This document shows, one piece after another, positions 30,715 to 38,384 of a stretch of DNA of 40,488 nt. The position numbers and the translations under genes are program-made. Position 1 is the first letter of the stretch, and each line of letters starts with the position of its first letter. The DNA is from Bacteroidales bacterium (lineage in GTDB: Bacteria > Bacteroidota > Bacteroidia > Bacteroidales > UBA932). The notes beneath the pieces are model-generated. The model was not told the DNA's origin. It did no database searches and saw nothing but the letters and a program-made list of their open reading frames with translations. Where the stretch lies: the NCBI GenBank assembly GCA_017555965.1, contig JAFZFH010000010.1, positions 1 to 40,488 of the forward strand. Direction: 5' to 3'.

Positions 30715-30945
30715 TCAAAGTGCTGCTATCTGTCTTTCAAGTTCAATCTTGTAGTCGGATATTGCCTTGGTAATGTACGGTGCAAATCCGTTTCCGAAGC
30801 AAACTATCACATCATCGGGATCATCCTTTTCGGTCAGTTTTACAGCGACCTTAACCTTGCGTTTCTCCAGCAGTTCCAGAGTGCCCTTGATGATTCCGTA
30901 CTCCTGGGCTATATTCTTTGCCTTTTCGATGTTCTTGAGTTTCAT
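30715..30945 (-). CDS. Small early protein of unknown function
   Basis: A 76-residue Lys-rich protein starting MKLKNIEKAKNIAQEYGIIK, followed by KVKVAVKLTEKDDPDDVIVC and ending YKIELERQIAAL. Short gaps on both sides (1 and 2 bases) tie it to the early operon. No function can be inferred. Confidence 0.6.
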   Translation of the reverse strand: MKLKNIEKAKNIAQEYGIIKGTLELLEKRKVKVAVKLTEKDDPDDVIVCFGNGFAPYITKAISDYKIELERQIAAL

Positions 30946-30947
30946 AC

Positions 30948-31082
30948 CTAATCGTTGTAATTTTCTGCCATCACCTGAAAATCTCCTGCAATCTCTTCGA
31001 GAATTTCTCTTGCCTGGTCTGCTGGAAGATCCTTGATCTGCTCAAGGATGTACTCCTCTAATTCTGTAACTTTCTTTCCCAT
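30948..31082 (-). CDS. Very small early protein (44 residues)
   Basis: A short reading frame with an ATG at 31082 and a TAG at 30948, fitting exactly between its neighbours with gaps of 1 and 2 bases. The product is acidic and helical, MGKKVTELEEYILEQIKDLP and then DQAREILEEIAGDFQVMAEN. The tight packing and absence of any other explanation for the gap support it as a real gene. Function unknown. Confidence 0.65.
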   Translation of the reverse strand: MGKKVTELEEYILEQIKDLPADQAREILEEIAGDFQVMAENYND

Positions 31083-31083
31083 A

Positions 31084-31341
31084 CTATATTGATTTAATAA
31101 AACAGTTGCTTACACCTTTTAGGGTTATTGTCATTTTGAAGTCTTCGGCATTTATCCTTCTGCCCACCTGATCAAGCGAATTTTGCAAGGCTTCCGTGAA
31201 CATCTTTCGGGCGCACTCCTCGACTCTTACCTTCGTGAACTTTGACTTTTCGGTTTCTTTTACGATAGTGCCGGTCATTGTGAATGTCTGAATGCCCGGG
31301 TGCCTAAACTGGCATTTGACGATATATGCATTGTATCCCAT
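31084..31341 (-). CDS. Small early protein of unknown function
   Basis: An 85-residue protein, MGYNAYIVKCQFRHPGIQTF and then RVEECARKMFTEALQNSLDQ. It appears to be an alpha/beta domain with a long central helix. Packed between small early genes, gaps of 1 and 4 bases. No family recognised. Confidence 0.6.
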   Translation of the reverse strand: MGYNAYIVKCQFRHPGIQTFTMTGTIVKETEKSKFTKVRVEECARKMFTEALQNSLDQVGRRINAEDFKMTITLKGVSNCFIKSI

Positions 31342-31345
31342 AATG

Positions 31346-31756
31346 TTATCCTTCTATAAAACACATTTTCATAAGTAATTCATCGTACCTGGCTTTGGTC
31401 TGCTCAAGAGTGTCATACTTCTCGTAAATTCGCCATGCCTGGTTAGAATACCACTTCTTGATTCGCTTTGTGTCGTTCTCAAGTCTGATAATCGTGAGAC
31501 CTGCTGCCACCAGTTTGTCGTTATGGTTCCGGTCATTTTCGTTGGTTACGACTGTCATTTTGTCTTTCAGCAGTCCTGCCAGTTCCCTGAGCATTGCAGC
31601 GTTAGACTTGTGTACTGACACCTTTTCCCAATCCAGGCGTGCACCGCCTCTGAGCCTAACTGCCTCCGTCAGCTTGTAAATGACTGGAGCAGGATGGCTC
31701 ACGGTCCTCAGAACCGTGAAGCCATACTTAAACAGTTTATATTCGTTCGGTATCAT
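31346..31756 (-). CDS. Early protein of unknown function
   Basis: A 136-residue protein, MIPNEYKLFKYGFTVLRTVS then NAAMLRELAGLLKDKMTVVT and KKWYSNQAWRIYEKYDTLEQ. Start overlaps the end of the DUF3164 gene by four bases (ATGA), so translation is coupled. No motif indicates an activity. Confidence 0.6.
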   Translation of the reverse strand: MIPNEYKLFKYGFTVLRTVSHPAPVIYKLTEAVRLRGGARLDWEKVSVHKSNAAMLRELAGLLKDKMTVVTNENDRNHNDKLVAAGLTIIRLENDTKRIKKWYSNQAWRIYEKYDTLEQTKARYDELLMKMCFIEG

Positions 31757-32406
31757 TCTATATCCATTCTTGAGAGAGACAAAGGAACCGAATGCTTGAC
31801 CCCGTGCTCATCCTTGTAAATGAGGGAAATGAACTGGCTCGTTTCAGTCGGACGGTATGCAGCCTTGATGATTGCCACGCCCTCAAGGAAAAGAGGGTCG
31901 CCGAACCGCTGAGCATGCTGCTCGAGAGTGAGCAAGGCATTTGCCTTGAGGTTTCCTTTTTTATCCCTCTTGAGAAGTTCCATCAGAAGTTCATACATCT
32001 TGGCTCCGGCTTCATCCTTTGCCAATGTCTTCATATACTCCTTGATCTTGGAGATTCCTGACTCCACCGTATCATCCCAGCCGTCCACTGTGCGATATCC
32101 CAGAGACAGGGTCAGTTTTCCGTCCGAAGTGGTGAAGGTGTTGCTGTGACGATCCACCTTGGTGTCGTACAGTGACTCCTTCATGTCGATGATCGCATTT
32201 GCCTCCGAGAACACCAGGTTCTTTGCCTCTGCCAGTTTGTCACTTAATGGCTGGAGAATGCCATACATCTTTCTTACGAACTCATCAACGGAATCCTTAT
32301 AAGCGTTGATGTCATCCTCACGTTTCTGTTTCTCGGCACGTTTCTTTGCCTCAATCCTGGCCTCAAGTTCAGCCAGCTCAGATGCTGATAATTTGTCTAA
32401 ATCCAT
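31753..32406 (-). CDS. DUF3164 family protein
   Basis: A 217-residue protein with a coiled-coil N-terminus (LAELEARIEAKKRAEKQKRE), the core DRHSNTFTTSDGKLTLSLGY and YRPTETSQFISLIYKDEHGV. These match DUF3164, widespread in Mu-like phages early regions. Its function is not established. It lies between ASCH-domain and small accessory genes, in the part of Mu-like genomes that modulates host metabolism or transposition. Confidence 0.75.
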   Translation of the reverse strand: MDLDKLSASELAELEARIEAKKRAEKQKREDDINAYKDSVDEFVRKMYGILQPLSDKLAEAKNLVFSEANAIIDMKESLYDTKVDRHSNTFTTSDGKLTLSLGYRTVDGWDDTVESGISKIKEYMKTLAKDEAGAKMYELLMELLKRDKKGNLKANALLTLEQHAQRFGDPLFLEGVAIIKAAYRPTETSQFISLIYKDEHGVKHSVPLSLSRMDIE

Positions 32407-32417
32407 AATGTTTTGTA

Positions 32418-33032
32418 TTAAAGTGTTTCACTTACCAATTCAAATTCTATCGCCCACACGAGGGGATTCTTAAGGCATATCTTCCTGCCCTCGATGTTCA
32501 TTATCAGGCTTCGGAAGGCTCTCTGCAAGGAGTCGAAGCAGTATTCCTTATCCCTCCAGTCCACATAATAGAACCGCTTGTTATTCTTGACGAACCTCGG
32601 GGACATTATCATTATTCCCTCCTTGAGGCATTCGTCATCGTGGATGTCTTTCAGTCTTGTAGCCTTGATCGCAAGGATCCTGATCTGGACGGGCATCAGG
32701 TCTGCCCTGACGAACATCTTGTTTCCCCATCCGGCGGTCTGCTCGGCAAAGTCCTTCTTATGAGCCTTTGCCACTTTCGCCCTGTATTCAGCCCTTTTCG
32801 ACGGGCTAAGGCGTTTCTCCGCCTTGCTGTAGGACATCGCCACTGCCACGATCTCACCGACCTTGAAAGGGCAAGCCTTGGCAAGCTGCTCCATCCTGTA
32901 GGCCTCCGTCGCCTTTTCAATGCCCTGCTCAATCAGCACCTTTTCCGGGATGATCCGTCGGGTCATTGTCTTTTCTCCCTCCTCGACTGCTGCCGTCAGG
33001 AGGAATTCATCGTTAAACATCAGTTTCTGCAT
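32418..33032 (-). CDS. ASCH/PUA-like domain protein
   Basis: A 204-residue protein with the landmarks of phage ASCH-domain proteins: EEGEKTMTRRIIPEKV near the start, CPFKVGEIVAVAMSY, FVRADLMPVQIRILAIKATR, DDECLKEGI and NPLVWAIEFELV at the end. ASCH domains resemble PUA folds and bind RNA or modified nucleotides; the phage versions have no proven role. It starts 24 bases after the terminator at 33057, so it may need read-through or its own promoter. Confidence 0.7.
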   Translation of the reverse strand: MQKLMFNDEFLLTAAVEEGEKTMTRRIIPEKVLIEQGIEKATEAYRMEQLAKACPFKVGEIVAVAMSYSKAEKRLSPSKRAEYRAKVAKAHKKDFAEQTAGWGNKMFVRADLMPVQIRILAIKATRLKDIHDDECLKEGIMIMSPRFVKNNKRFYYVDWRDKEYCFDSLQRAFRSLIMNIEGRKICLKNPLVWAIEFELVSETL

Positions 33033-33056
33033 AATATCTTGAGTTTATATAGTCTG

Positions 33057-33124
33057 TAAAAAAGGCAGGGGCAACACAGGAAAAACCTGCCTGAAATGAC
33101 CTGACCCTGCTTGCTAATCAGGTC
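33057..33124 (-). terminator. Terminator and hairpin downstream of tRNA-like element 2
   Basis: On the minus strand a hairpin pairing GACCTGA (33104-33098) with TCAGGTC (33124-33118) is followed by AGGCAGG/CCTGCCT (33092-33086 with 33069-33063) and then six T. The second is a good intrinsic terminator. Together with the tRNA-like element upstream it could release a small RNA of roughly 250 nt. Confidence 0.7.
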
Positions 33125-33196
33125 GATATGTAAAAGAACTTATCCTGGTCGCATTGGCTATAATGTCTAACATCTATACTACGCTTCACAGCGTTT

Positions 33197-33296
33197 TGGG
33201 GATGGGCGGAGAATCGAACTCCGCTGATCCGCAAGTAACATTTGAAAAATGGAGTATAAATCTGTTAAGGAACACTTGCGGACTACCATACCACCC
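33197..33296 (-). ncRNA. tRNA-like element 2 (tmRNA-like topology, no anticodon arm)
   Basis: Read on the minus strand: acceptor GGGTGG (33296-33291) pairs with CCATCC (33205-33200) and includes a G-U pair at position 3:70. An unpaired segment with GGTAG follows, like a D-loop without its stem. Then come a 9-bp helix TCCGCAAGT/ACTTGCGGA (33282-33274 with 33236-33228) closing a 37-base loop, and a canonical T-arm, GCGGAG-TTCGATT-CTCCGC (33224-33206). CCA follows the acceptor at 33199-33197. An acceptor, a stemless D-loop, a T-arm and a long helix in place of the anticodon arm is the plan of the tmRNA tRNA-like domain. It cannot decode. A tRNA remnant with an insertion is the alternative. Confidence 0.6.
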
Positions 33297-33304
33297 GTCT
33301 CACT

Positions 33305-33330
33305 TTACTGCTTCATATCACACCTCCTTT
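33305..33330 (-). promoter_or_regulatory. Strong Shine-Dalgarno with three-codon minigene
   Basis: On the minus strand AAAGGAGGTG (33330-33321) precedes ATG AAG CAG TAA (33316-33305) by a 6-base spacer. That Shine-Dalgarno is unusually strong for Bacteroidetes genes, and the frame encodes only Met-Lys-Gln. It ends eight bases before tRNA-like element 2. Phage lambda bar-type minigenes are a precedent for peptidyl-tRNA effects, but a simple ribosome-docking site is also possible. Confidence 0.45.
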
Positions 33331-33372
33331 GTAGTCTCTTAAACTTTATGAATTCGTCCAGAACCCAGTATG

Positions 33373-33669
33373 TTATTGCTTGCATTTGCAGTTACACAGA
33401 GGCACCTCGATCTTGTATATGCAGTCTCCTGACCTTGTGGCCGTGCAGGTGATCTCCATACATTCAGCCGACTGTGTCAGAGCCTCTCTCAAGCCTTCGT
33501 AAAGTTTCGCCAGCACGATTCTTTCAAGTTCCTCATCGGTGTACAGGGCGATATCCTTCTTTGGCACTACCATATCGAAATAGACTGTGTTTCGGTAGGT
33601 ACACTTCGCTGTCTCACATCCTACGAACCTCGACAGCCACTTGATAATTTTTCTGATAATCTTTTTCAT
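33373..33669 (-). CDS. Small early protein with basic N-terminus and Cys-rich tail
   Basis: A 98-residue protein beginning MKKIIRKIIKWLSRFVGCET, a strongly basic amphipathic helix, then NTVYFDMVVPKKDIALYTDE and ending VPLCNCKCKQ. The helix could touch membrane or nucleic acid, and the terminal Cys cluster could bind metal. No family is recognised. It follows the GemA-like gene by one base and precedes the tRNA-like element. Confidence 0.6.
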   Translation of the reverse strand: MKKIIRKIIKWLSRFVGCETAKCTYRNTVYFDMVVPKKDIALYTDEELERIVLAKLYEGLREALTQSAECMEITCTATRSGDCIYKIEVPLCNCKCKQ

Positions 33670-33670
33670 A

Positions 33671-34168
33671 TTAACTCTTGTATTGATTAGTGATCATTGA
33701 AATAGGGATTTGCAGTATCCACTGCCTCTGCTGCTGAACCTGGGGCTTCGGCTGCTCCGGCTGCTTCTTTGGTTTTCTCCGGATTGCCTCAAGTTTTGGA
33801 ATAAGAGCCTTCAGTTCGTCGATGGTCAGAAGGGCAAACGGCTTTCCTGCTATGCGAGGGTTCTTGCAGAACTCATTGACCTTTTCCCAGTCCGTCGTGT
33901 CGACTCCGAGTTTCTGAATCCTGTGCAGGACATCCGAACGGTGTGCTTTCAGTCTTGACTTGTGCTGATCCGGGGTTTCATTCGCCTTTCGTCCGGTCTG
34001 GAGACAGTCGCACATCTCATCGTATTCCTTCTGCTTCATTTCCTTCAGGGATGTTGTGCGTCCGTTGGTGAACTGCGATATCAGGGTCTCCTTGTGAACT
34101 TCGAGGTCTATGCCCTTGGCTTTGGCTATTGCATAGAATCTTGAGTAACTGTATTTTCTTTTTGCCAT
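33671..34168 (-). CDS. GemA/Gp16-like protein (DUF1018)
   Basis: A 165-residue protein with SRFYAIAKAKGIDLEVHKET, SRLKAHRSDVLHRIQKLGVD, WEKVNEFCKNPRIAGKPFAL and then LKALIPKLEAIRRK. This pattern, a helical N-terminal half joined to a second helical part ending in a 'hxLTxDELKxLI' segment, resembles the GemA/gp16 family of Mu-like early genes, which alters host gene expression. The C-terminus is rich in Lys, Gln and Pro. Identification is by pattern and position. Confidence 0.55.
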   Translation of the reverse strand: MAKRKYSYSRFYAIAKAKGIDLEVHKETLISQFTNGRTTSLKEMKQKEYDEMCDCLQTGRKANETPDQHKSRLKAHRSDVLHRIQKLGVDTTDWEKVNEFCKNPRIAGKPFALLTIDELKALIPKLEAIRRKPKKQPEQPKPQVQQQRQWILQIPISMITNQYKS

Positions 34169-34198
34169 AGTGTTGTCTCCTTACTTGTGGTTATCATT

Positions 34199-34816
34199 TT
34201 ACCCCCCCCAATACTTCTGAGCACCTTCCTCCCAGATTGTGCAGGATCCTTTCGGTCCGATAAATCTGCCTTTGCTGAAAGCCCTGTATCCCTCGACCCA
34301 TATCTTGAGTCCGGCATCGTACATTATGGACTTCGCCGAACGTCCGGCTGGAACTCTACCGTCGCAGTGGCTGATTATGATGATGAGTTTGTTCTTGTGC
34401 CTTTCCTTGAAGGCGAGATACTGTCTGTAATTCATCTGACAGTACTGAATCGAGTCCAGAAGAGCGAAGTCCCAGGAGCGAGGCTTTGACCATTTGCGTT
34501 CAAACTCATCCCAGTCCATACCGTTATCAAACTGGAGCTTGCTGCCACACTGTGCTGCGTTCAGTCTTACAAGGGTTTCCTGCATTGAAAGACTGATTCC
34601 TTCCTCCTTCGACATATACAGACCTTTCAAGCCCTGCCTGCATAGTTCAATGCAGAATGATACTGCTGCCGAGGTCTTGCCATTGCCTGAATTCCCCCAA
34701 AAGAAGACAACCCCTGTACGATCTATCTCCCCGACGCAATCACCCCAAACTCCGCCCATTTTTATTGTCTTGTGCTTCACTTGAAGCACCTGTTTTGCTG
34801 ATAAAGATCTTCCCAT
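34199..34816 (-). CDS. Second P-loop ATPase (RecA/DnaB-like)
   Basis: A 205-residue protein, GVVFFWGNSGNGKTSAAVSF (Walker A GNSGNGKT), DFALLDSIQYCQM (Walker B) and KLIIIISHCDGRVPAGRSA, the sensor strand. It belongs to the RecA/KaiC/DnaB-like ATPases and lies directly after the MuB-like gene. MuB chooses targets and activates MuA; a second, RecA-like ATPase next to it suggests a further DNA-handling step, for example in replication or target immunity. Its last residues (YWGG) are encoded in a run of eight G (34202-34209) before the stop. Confidence 0.8.
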   Translation of the reverse strand: MGRSLSAKQVLQVKHKTIKMGGVWGDCVGEIDRTGVVFFWGNSGNGKTSAAVSFCIELCRQGLKGLYMSKEEGISLSMQETLVRLNAAQCGSKLQFDNGMDWDEFERKWSKPRSWDFALLDSIQYCQMNYRQYLAFKERHKNKLIIIISHCDGRVPAGRSAKSIMYDAGLKIWVEGYRAFSKGRFIGPKGSCTIWEEGAQKYWGG

Positions 34817-34849
34817 CTGAATAATGGTTTAAGCGGTTTTGAAGGGGTT

Positions 34850-35737
34850 TTATAACTTCTCTGAGGCAGATATCCTCTTCTGCTTGTGAATGGACTTCTT
34901 GACCCTGCGGAGGTCGAAATTCGCAGGCTTTGTATCCTTGAGAACTGCGTTGATGTCCTTATCCTCCGTCAGTCCGTTGTGCCGGCACAAAGCCACGACC
35001 TCATAATCAGTCACCGGGGAAATGTCTATGAACTTACGGCAGAACCTTGAGTGGAGTTCATCGTATCCCTTTTTGTCGAGCCTCAGGCCTCTTTCCATCC
35101 TGCGTTTGATGTAAGGGGTCGAAAGGAACACCATACCGCACTTATCTTCCAGAGCATTGTAGAGGGAAATGTAATAATACATCACCGAGTCACGGAGCTT
35201 GTCAGCCTCATCGAAGATGAGCAGAGGACGCTCAATCTTGACCAGTTCGGTAGTGATTGCATTGAGTTTCTCACGGACTGTCAGGCCATCGGTGCGGATA
35301 CCTATCTTCATAGCGAGTTCGCTGATGAAGTCCGACTTGTGCATATCCTCCGAGCAAGGTAGGACATAGACATTACGGTGGCTCTGGGCATAGAGGCTTG
35401 CTGCCGTTGTCTTGCCGATTCCGGCTGATCCGACAATCCAAGAGACATTCTGGTACCTCTGTGCATCCTCGAGGAATGTGCAGATATCCTGGTATGCAGC
35501 CGTGCTGCAGAACTGCCAGCCGTCCATCTTCTGGGATTCGATCTGTGCCTGGATCTTGCGGAACATCTGATCGCTTATGTTCTCGAAATTGCCGTTCAGA
35601 ATGGCATTGATAGTTCCGAGGCTTACGCCCTTGAGAGAGTTCGCAGCCTTGGACTGACTGCCGTACCTTTTCACATAAGCGTCCAGTTTGGTCTTGATGA
35701 CGATCTTATCGTCATTTGTAAGCATCTGCTGTGTCAT
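34850..35737 (-). CDS. Transposition target-DNA activator (MuB-like ATPase)
   Basis: A 295-residue AAA+ ATPase. The N-terminal 65 residues hold a helix-turn-helix (SQSKAANSLKGVSLGTINAI), as in MuB. Walker A is GSAGIGKTT (103-111) and Walker B PLLIFDEADKL (171-181). It should bind target DNA in ATP-dependent filaments, deliver it to the transposase and give target immunity. It starts 20 bases past the MuA stop, so both are in one operon, as in Mu. Confidence 0.93.
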   Translation of the reverse strand: MTQQMLTNDDKIVIKTKLDAYVKRYGSQSKAANSLKGVSLGTINAILNGNFENISDQMFRKIQAQIESQKMDGWQFCSTAAYQDICTFLEDAQRYQNVSWIVGSAGIGKTTAASLYAQSHRNVYVLPCSEDMHKSDFISELAMKIGIRTDGLTVREKLNAITTELVKIERPLLIFDEADKLRDSVMYYYISLYNALEDKCGMVFLSTPYIKRRMERGLRLDKKGYDELHSRFCRKFIDISPVTDYEVVALCRHNGLTEDKDINAVLKDTKPANFDLRRVKKSIHKQKRISASEKL

Positions 35738-35756
35738 AATATAGAATGTTAATTGT

Positions 35757-37775
35757 TTATAGCCTGTTTAGTGCAGAGAGAGGATCATAATCGATATTGC
35801 TCAACTGCTTTGTATATTCCCCGATCTCGATTGGTTCCGTCGTTGGCTGGATCACTATCGTATCGGCAAGTCTCTCATATTCCCCACTGCTGACTGTCAT
35901 CAGGGACGGGGTATGGAGTCCGTTCTGCTCCGGTGCGACACCGTGCTCCATCTCAAGAGCGTAATTTTCGAGGTGCCTGCGTACCCTTTCCTCCTTGTTA
36001 GCCTGGTCTGCCTGCCTGATGAACGCCATATCTCCATCCTTCTGCTCCTGAATGTTTCGGTGGACTGTGATATATGGATATGCCACTGTCTCGAAACGGT
36101 ATCCCATAGCATTTTTCGTATAGAGCAGCACACGGTCCATTGACTGAGGATCAAAGCGAGAATAAAACTCTCTGCCTGTGTTCTGGCTCCTCCATTCCAT
36201 ATCCGGCATACCGTCCTCGGTCAGTACCTCGTATGTGTATTTGCGTTTCTGGAACTGGATTGTAATACCGTCGGAAGTGAACTTGCTCGGTTTGTCTGTC
36301 TGGATCCAGAAGAGTTCCACCATATCAAGCTCTGATACCGGTACCGCCTCAGGGTTGATGCTTGCCAAGTACAGATCAGCGTGTGCAGTCTCGAACTTGT
36401 AATGAGGCAAGGCGTTCCATACTTTGCGAGCTTCTGTATAAGCAGCCACCAGTTCATCATAGGTATAGAGGGAATCCTTGTTTGCTTTGATGAAGTCCCT
36501 GTTTATCTTCCAAGCCTCTTTCGCAGAGATATTGCCTCCGGTAAATCTCCAGTCTCTTGAAAGCACCTCGTGCTGGAATCGTCCAAATGCGGACTCGATA
36601 CTCTTTCCTGATGCGTTATATGGGGCGGTAGGACGTGTAACCCGGCTGATGGAAGCAAAGAACTGCTGAGCCACCTTGCTGCGTTGTCCTCCCTGGTTAT
36701 CCGTCACGATCTCATAAGGCTTGTGTCTTGAGTATTCAATCGCCATTCGGAAGGCATTAAACTGGGCTTCAAAGTTCTCGTTCTCGCAGATGCAGAATCC
36801 AAGGAAGGTCTCACTGTAGGCATCCATAACCTCATACACGAATGCAGTCTTGACAACCAGTTTACCGTTCTCATAAGCCTTATAGAAAAGGTTGAGTTTT
36901 GTTCCGTCACCATACCAGAGGGAATCTCTCATAGAAGGCATCAGAGTCTTCTGCCTGCGGTCAAACAGTCTGTTTGCAGCCAGCTCGCCATATACAGCAT
37001 CGTACCACTGCGGTTTGACTTCCGGTCTCTCAAGGAACTGTGTCAGCGATGACAGAGAACTGAGGGGTTTCCAGCCTTTGGCCTCTGCTCTGCGGTTATA
37101 TTCATCGAAGAGCTGCTTTGTGGTATATACAGGGGTTCTGCTCCTCCTTAAGGCGATGATCAGTCTGCCTGCCTCCTTTGTTATCTTGAGATTGTTATCA
37201 TTGCAGAACTTGCCGGATACGAGGCAAGCATAACCCTCCTTGCTATATGTGCGGAGTTTGTCACGCAGCCTTGCGACATTCTTTGGCAAGGTATGACCGT
37301 AAACCTCACGGAGTTCCTCTGATACCGCCACAACATTTGACCATATTACAGGGGTGTTGTTGTTGCAGGCACGCCTCATTGCCTTCTGGGTGTTCTGCAT
37401 ATCGAGCAGTGCATTCAGTACTCTTGCATTGATTGTATATTCCTGCTGTTTCAGCTCTGGCAGATGACCTCCATTCGGAAGGATATACTCATTAAAGAAA
37501 GACTGAGCATCCAAGTCATACGGAAGTGATAGTTCCTCTTGCTTCATAGTCTTTTCAGGATCGCCGTATTTCGCTTCGAAGCGGATACGAATGTCTTCCG
37601 GCAGAGAAGCGTACTCAATGAGAGCCTTCTTGCCTCTGCATCCCCTCTGGAGGACTTTGAACCGCTTACGGGTAACTGACTTCTTGTAGTTACCTTCACT
37701 GATCACAGCCTCGCCATCGTCGGACCTTATCAGGTCCTCCATAGATACCGCTATTATTTTACCGAAATACTCCAT
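35757..37775 (-). CDS. Phage transposase (MuA-like, DDE)
   Basis: A 672-residue transposase, close in size to MuA (663). The RNase-H-like core shows D290 (SLWYGDGTK), D359 (EIVTDNQGG) and E394 (SIESAFGRFQ), the metal-binding triad. The N-terminal region (1-230) holds helix-turn-helix-like DNA-binding segments, such as YTTKQLFDEYNRRA, and the C-terminus after 500 matches the Mu-transposase C-terminal domain (ISKKPSKFTSDGITIQFQ-like strands). It joins phage ends, bound at the sites near 98-172 and 40227-40337, to target DNA for integration and replication. A tRNA-like element lies only 12 bases before its start. Confidence 0.95.
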   Translation of the reverse strand: MEYFGKIIAVSMEDLIRSDDGEAVISEGNYKKSVTRKRFKVLQRGCRGKKALIEYASLPEDIRIRFEAKYGDPEKTMKQEELSLPYDLDAQSFFNEYILPNGGHLPELKQQEYTINARVLNALLDMQNTQKAMRRACNNNTPVIWSNVVAVSEELREVYGHTLPKNVARLRDKLRTYSKEGYACLVSGKFCNDNNLKITKEAGRLIIALRRSRTPVYTTKQLFDEYNRRAEAKGWKPLSSLSSLTQFLERPEVKPQWYDAVYGELAANRLFDRRQKTLMPSMRDSLWYGDGTKLNLFYKAYENGKLVVKTAFVYEVMDAYSETFLGFCICENENFEAQFNAFRMAIEYSRHKPYEIVTDNQGGQRSKVAQQFFASISRVTRPTAPYNASGKSIESAFGRFQHEVLSRDWRFTGGNISAKEAWKINRDFIKANKDSLYTYDELVAAYTEARKVWNALPHYKFETAHADLYLASINPEAVPVSELDMVELFWIQTDKPSKFTSDGITIQFQKRKYTYEVLTEDGMPDMEWRSQNTGREFYSRFDPQSMDRVLLYTKNAMGYRFETVAYPYITVHRNIQEQKDGDMAFIRQADQANKEERVRRHLENYALEMEHGVAPEQNGLHTPSLMTVSSGEYERLADTIVIQPTTEPIEIGEYTKQLSNIDYDPLSALNRL

Positions 37776-37787
37776 TATACTTTGATT

Positions 37788-37854
37788 TGGTCCCGGAGAG
37801 GGATTCGAACCCCCGTCTTCTCGTCAGACATTCTACCGTTGAACTATCCGAGAC
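37788..37854 (-). ncRNA. tRNA-like element 1 before the transposase
   Basis: Read on the minus strand: acceptor TCTCGGA (37853-37847) pairs with TCCGGGA (37797-37791) and is followed by CCA. A normal D-arm, GTTC-AACGGTA-GAAT (37844-37830), an anticodon-like arm GTCT-GACGAGA-AGAC (37829-37815) and a canonical T-arm, GGGGG-TTCGAAT-CCCTC (37814-37798) follow. The anticodon stem has only 4 bp, the loop lacks U33, and no variable region exists, so it should not decode. It fills the gap between the 77-residue gene and the transposase. RNase P/Z cutting, translation control or a relic of a tRNA are possible. In the unpaired or unprocessed form it would be part of the transposase leader. Confidence 0.7.
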
Positions 37855-37887
37855 TGCTCCGCCTGTGCTATCACCTACAGACTTCGC

Positions 37888-38121
37888 TTAGATCGCTATG
37901 ACCTCAAGACCGCCTTCGCCCATCTGGAGGTCAAAACCTGCTGAGTGAAGATCCTTTGTGCAGCCTGGGCAGCACTGGTGAATATGGATCCTGAAATGTG
38001 TCTTTCCCATATCCCCGACAAAGCCGTTACGAGGGAAGTTGAGCATTATCTTCGTTGTGTGATGTTGAGCCAGGACTGCGATTGCCTGATTGAACTGCTC
38101 CGGTGTTAATCCTTGTACCAT
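37888..38121 (-). CDS. Small early protein with CxxC
   Basis: A 77-residue protein, MVQGLTPEQFNQAIAVLAQH then HFRIHIHQCCPGCTKDLHSA and ending MGEGGLEVIAI. The HIHQCCPGC segment could bind a metal. It lies four bases after the coiled-coil gene and before tRNA-like element 1. No family recognised. Confidence 0.55.
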   Translation of the reverse strand: MVQGLTPEQFNQAIAVLAQHHTTKIMLNFPRNGFVGDMGKTHFRIHIHQCCPGCTKDLHSAGFDLQMGEGGLEVIAI

Positions 38122-38125
38122 ATCT

Positions 38126-38383
38126 TTACTGTTTTTCTGTTTCTAACTCTTTGATGATCTGCATTGCGTTCTCGATTCCCTTGATTGCCTCCTTGATCCT
38201 TGAACCACGTCTTGAGATCTCACCTGCCTTTGACCAGAGATTGTCATACTCCATTTGTGTCTGCTGGTCAAGGTTCCAGAACTCCACATCACTGACGATC
38301 TCCCTCTGCCTTTCACGGATCTTCTCATATTCCTGTGAGACTTTCTCATACTCCCTGTGCAGTCTCTCAAGTGTAGCCTTCAT
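38126..38383 (-). CDS. Small coiled-coil early protein
   Basis: An 85-residue protein, almost wholly charged helix: KATLERLHREYEKVSQEYEK, then SRIKEAIKGIENAMQIIKEL. It is predicted to form a coiled coil and starts one base past the preceding stop. Function unknown; small coiled-coil proteins near Mu-like ner genes may assist regulation. Confidence 0.6.
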   Translation of the reverse strand: MKATLERLHREYEKVSQEYEKIRERQREIVSDVEFWNLDQQTQMEYDNLWSKAGEISRRGSRIKEAIKGIENAMQIIKELETEKQ

Positions 38384-38384
38384 A

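Noticed and set aside
37815-37829. Reading tRNA-like element 1 as a functional tRNA with anticodon CGA
   Set aside because: U33 is missing, the anticodon stem is 4 bp and there is no variable loop, so normal decoding is unlikely.
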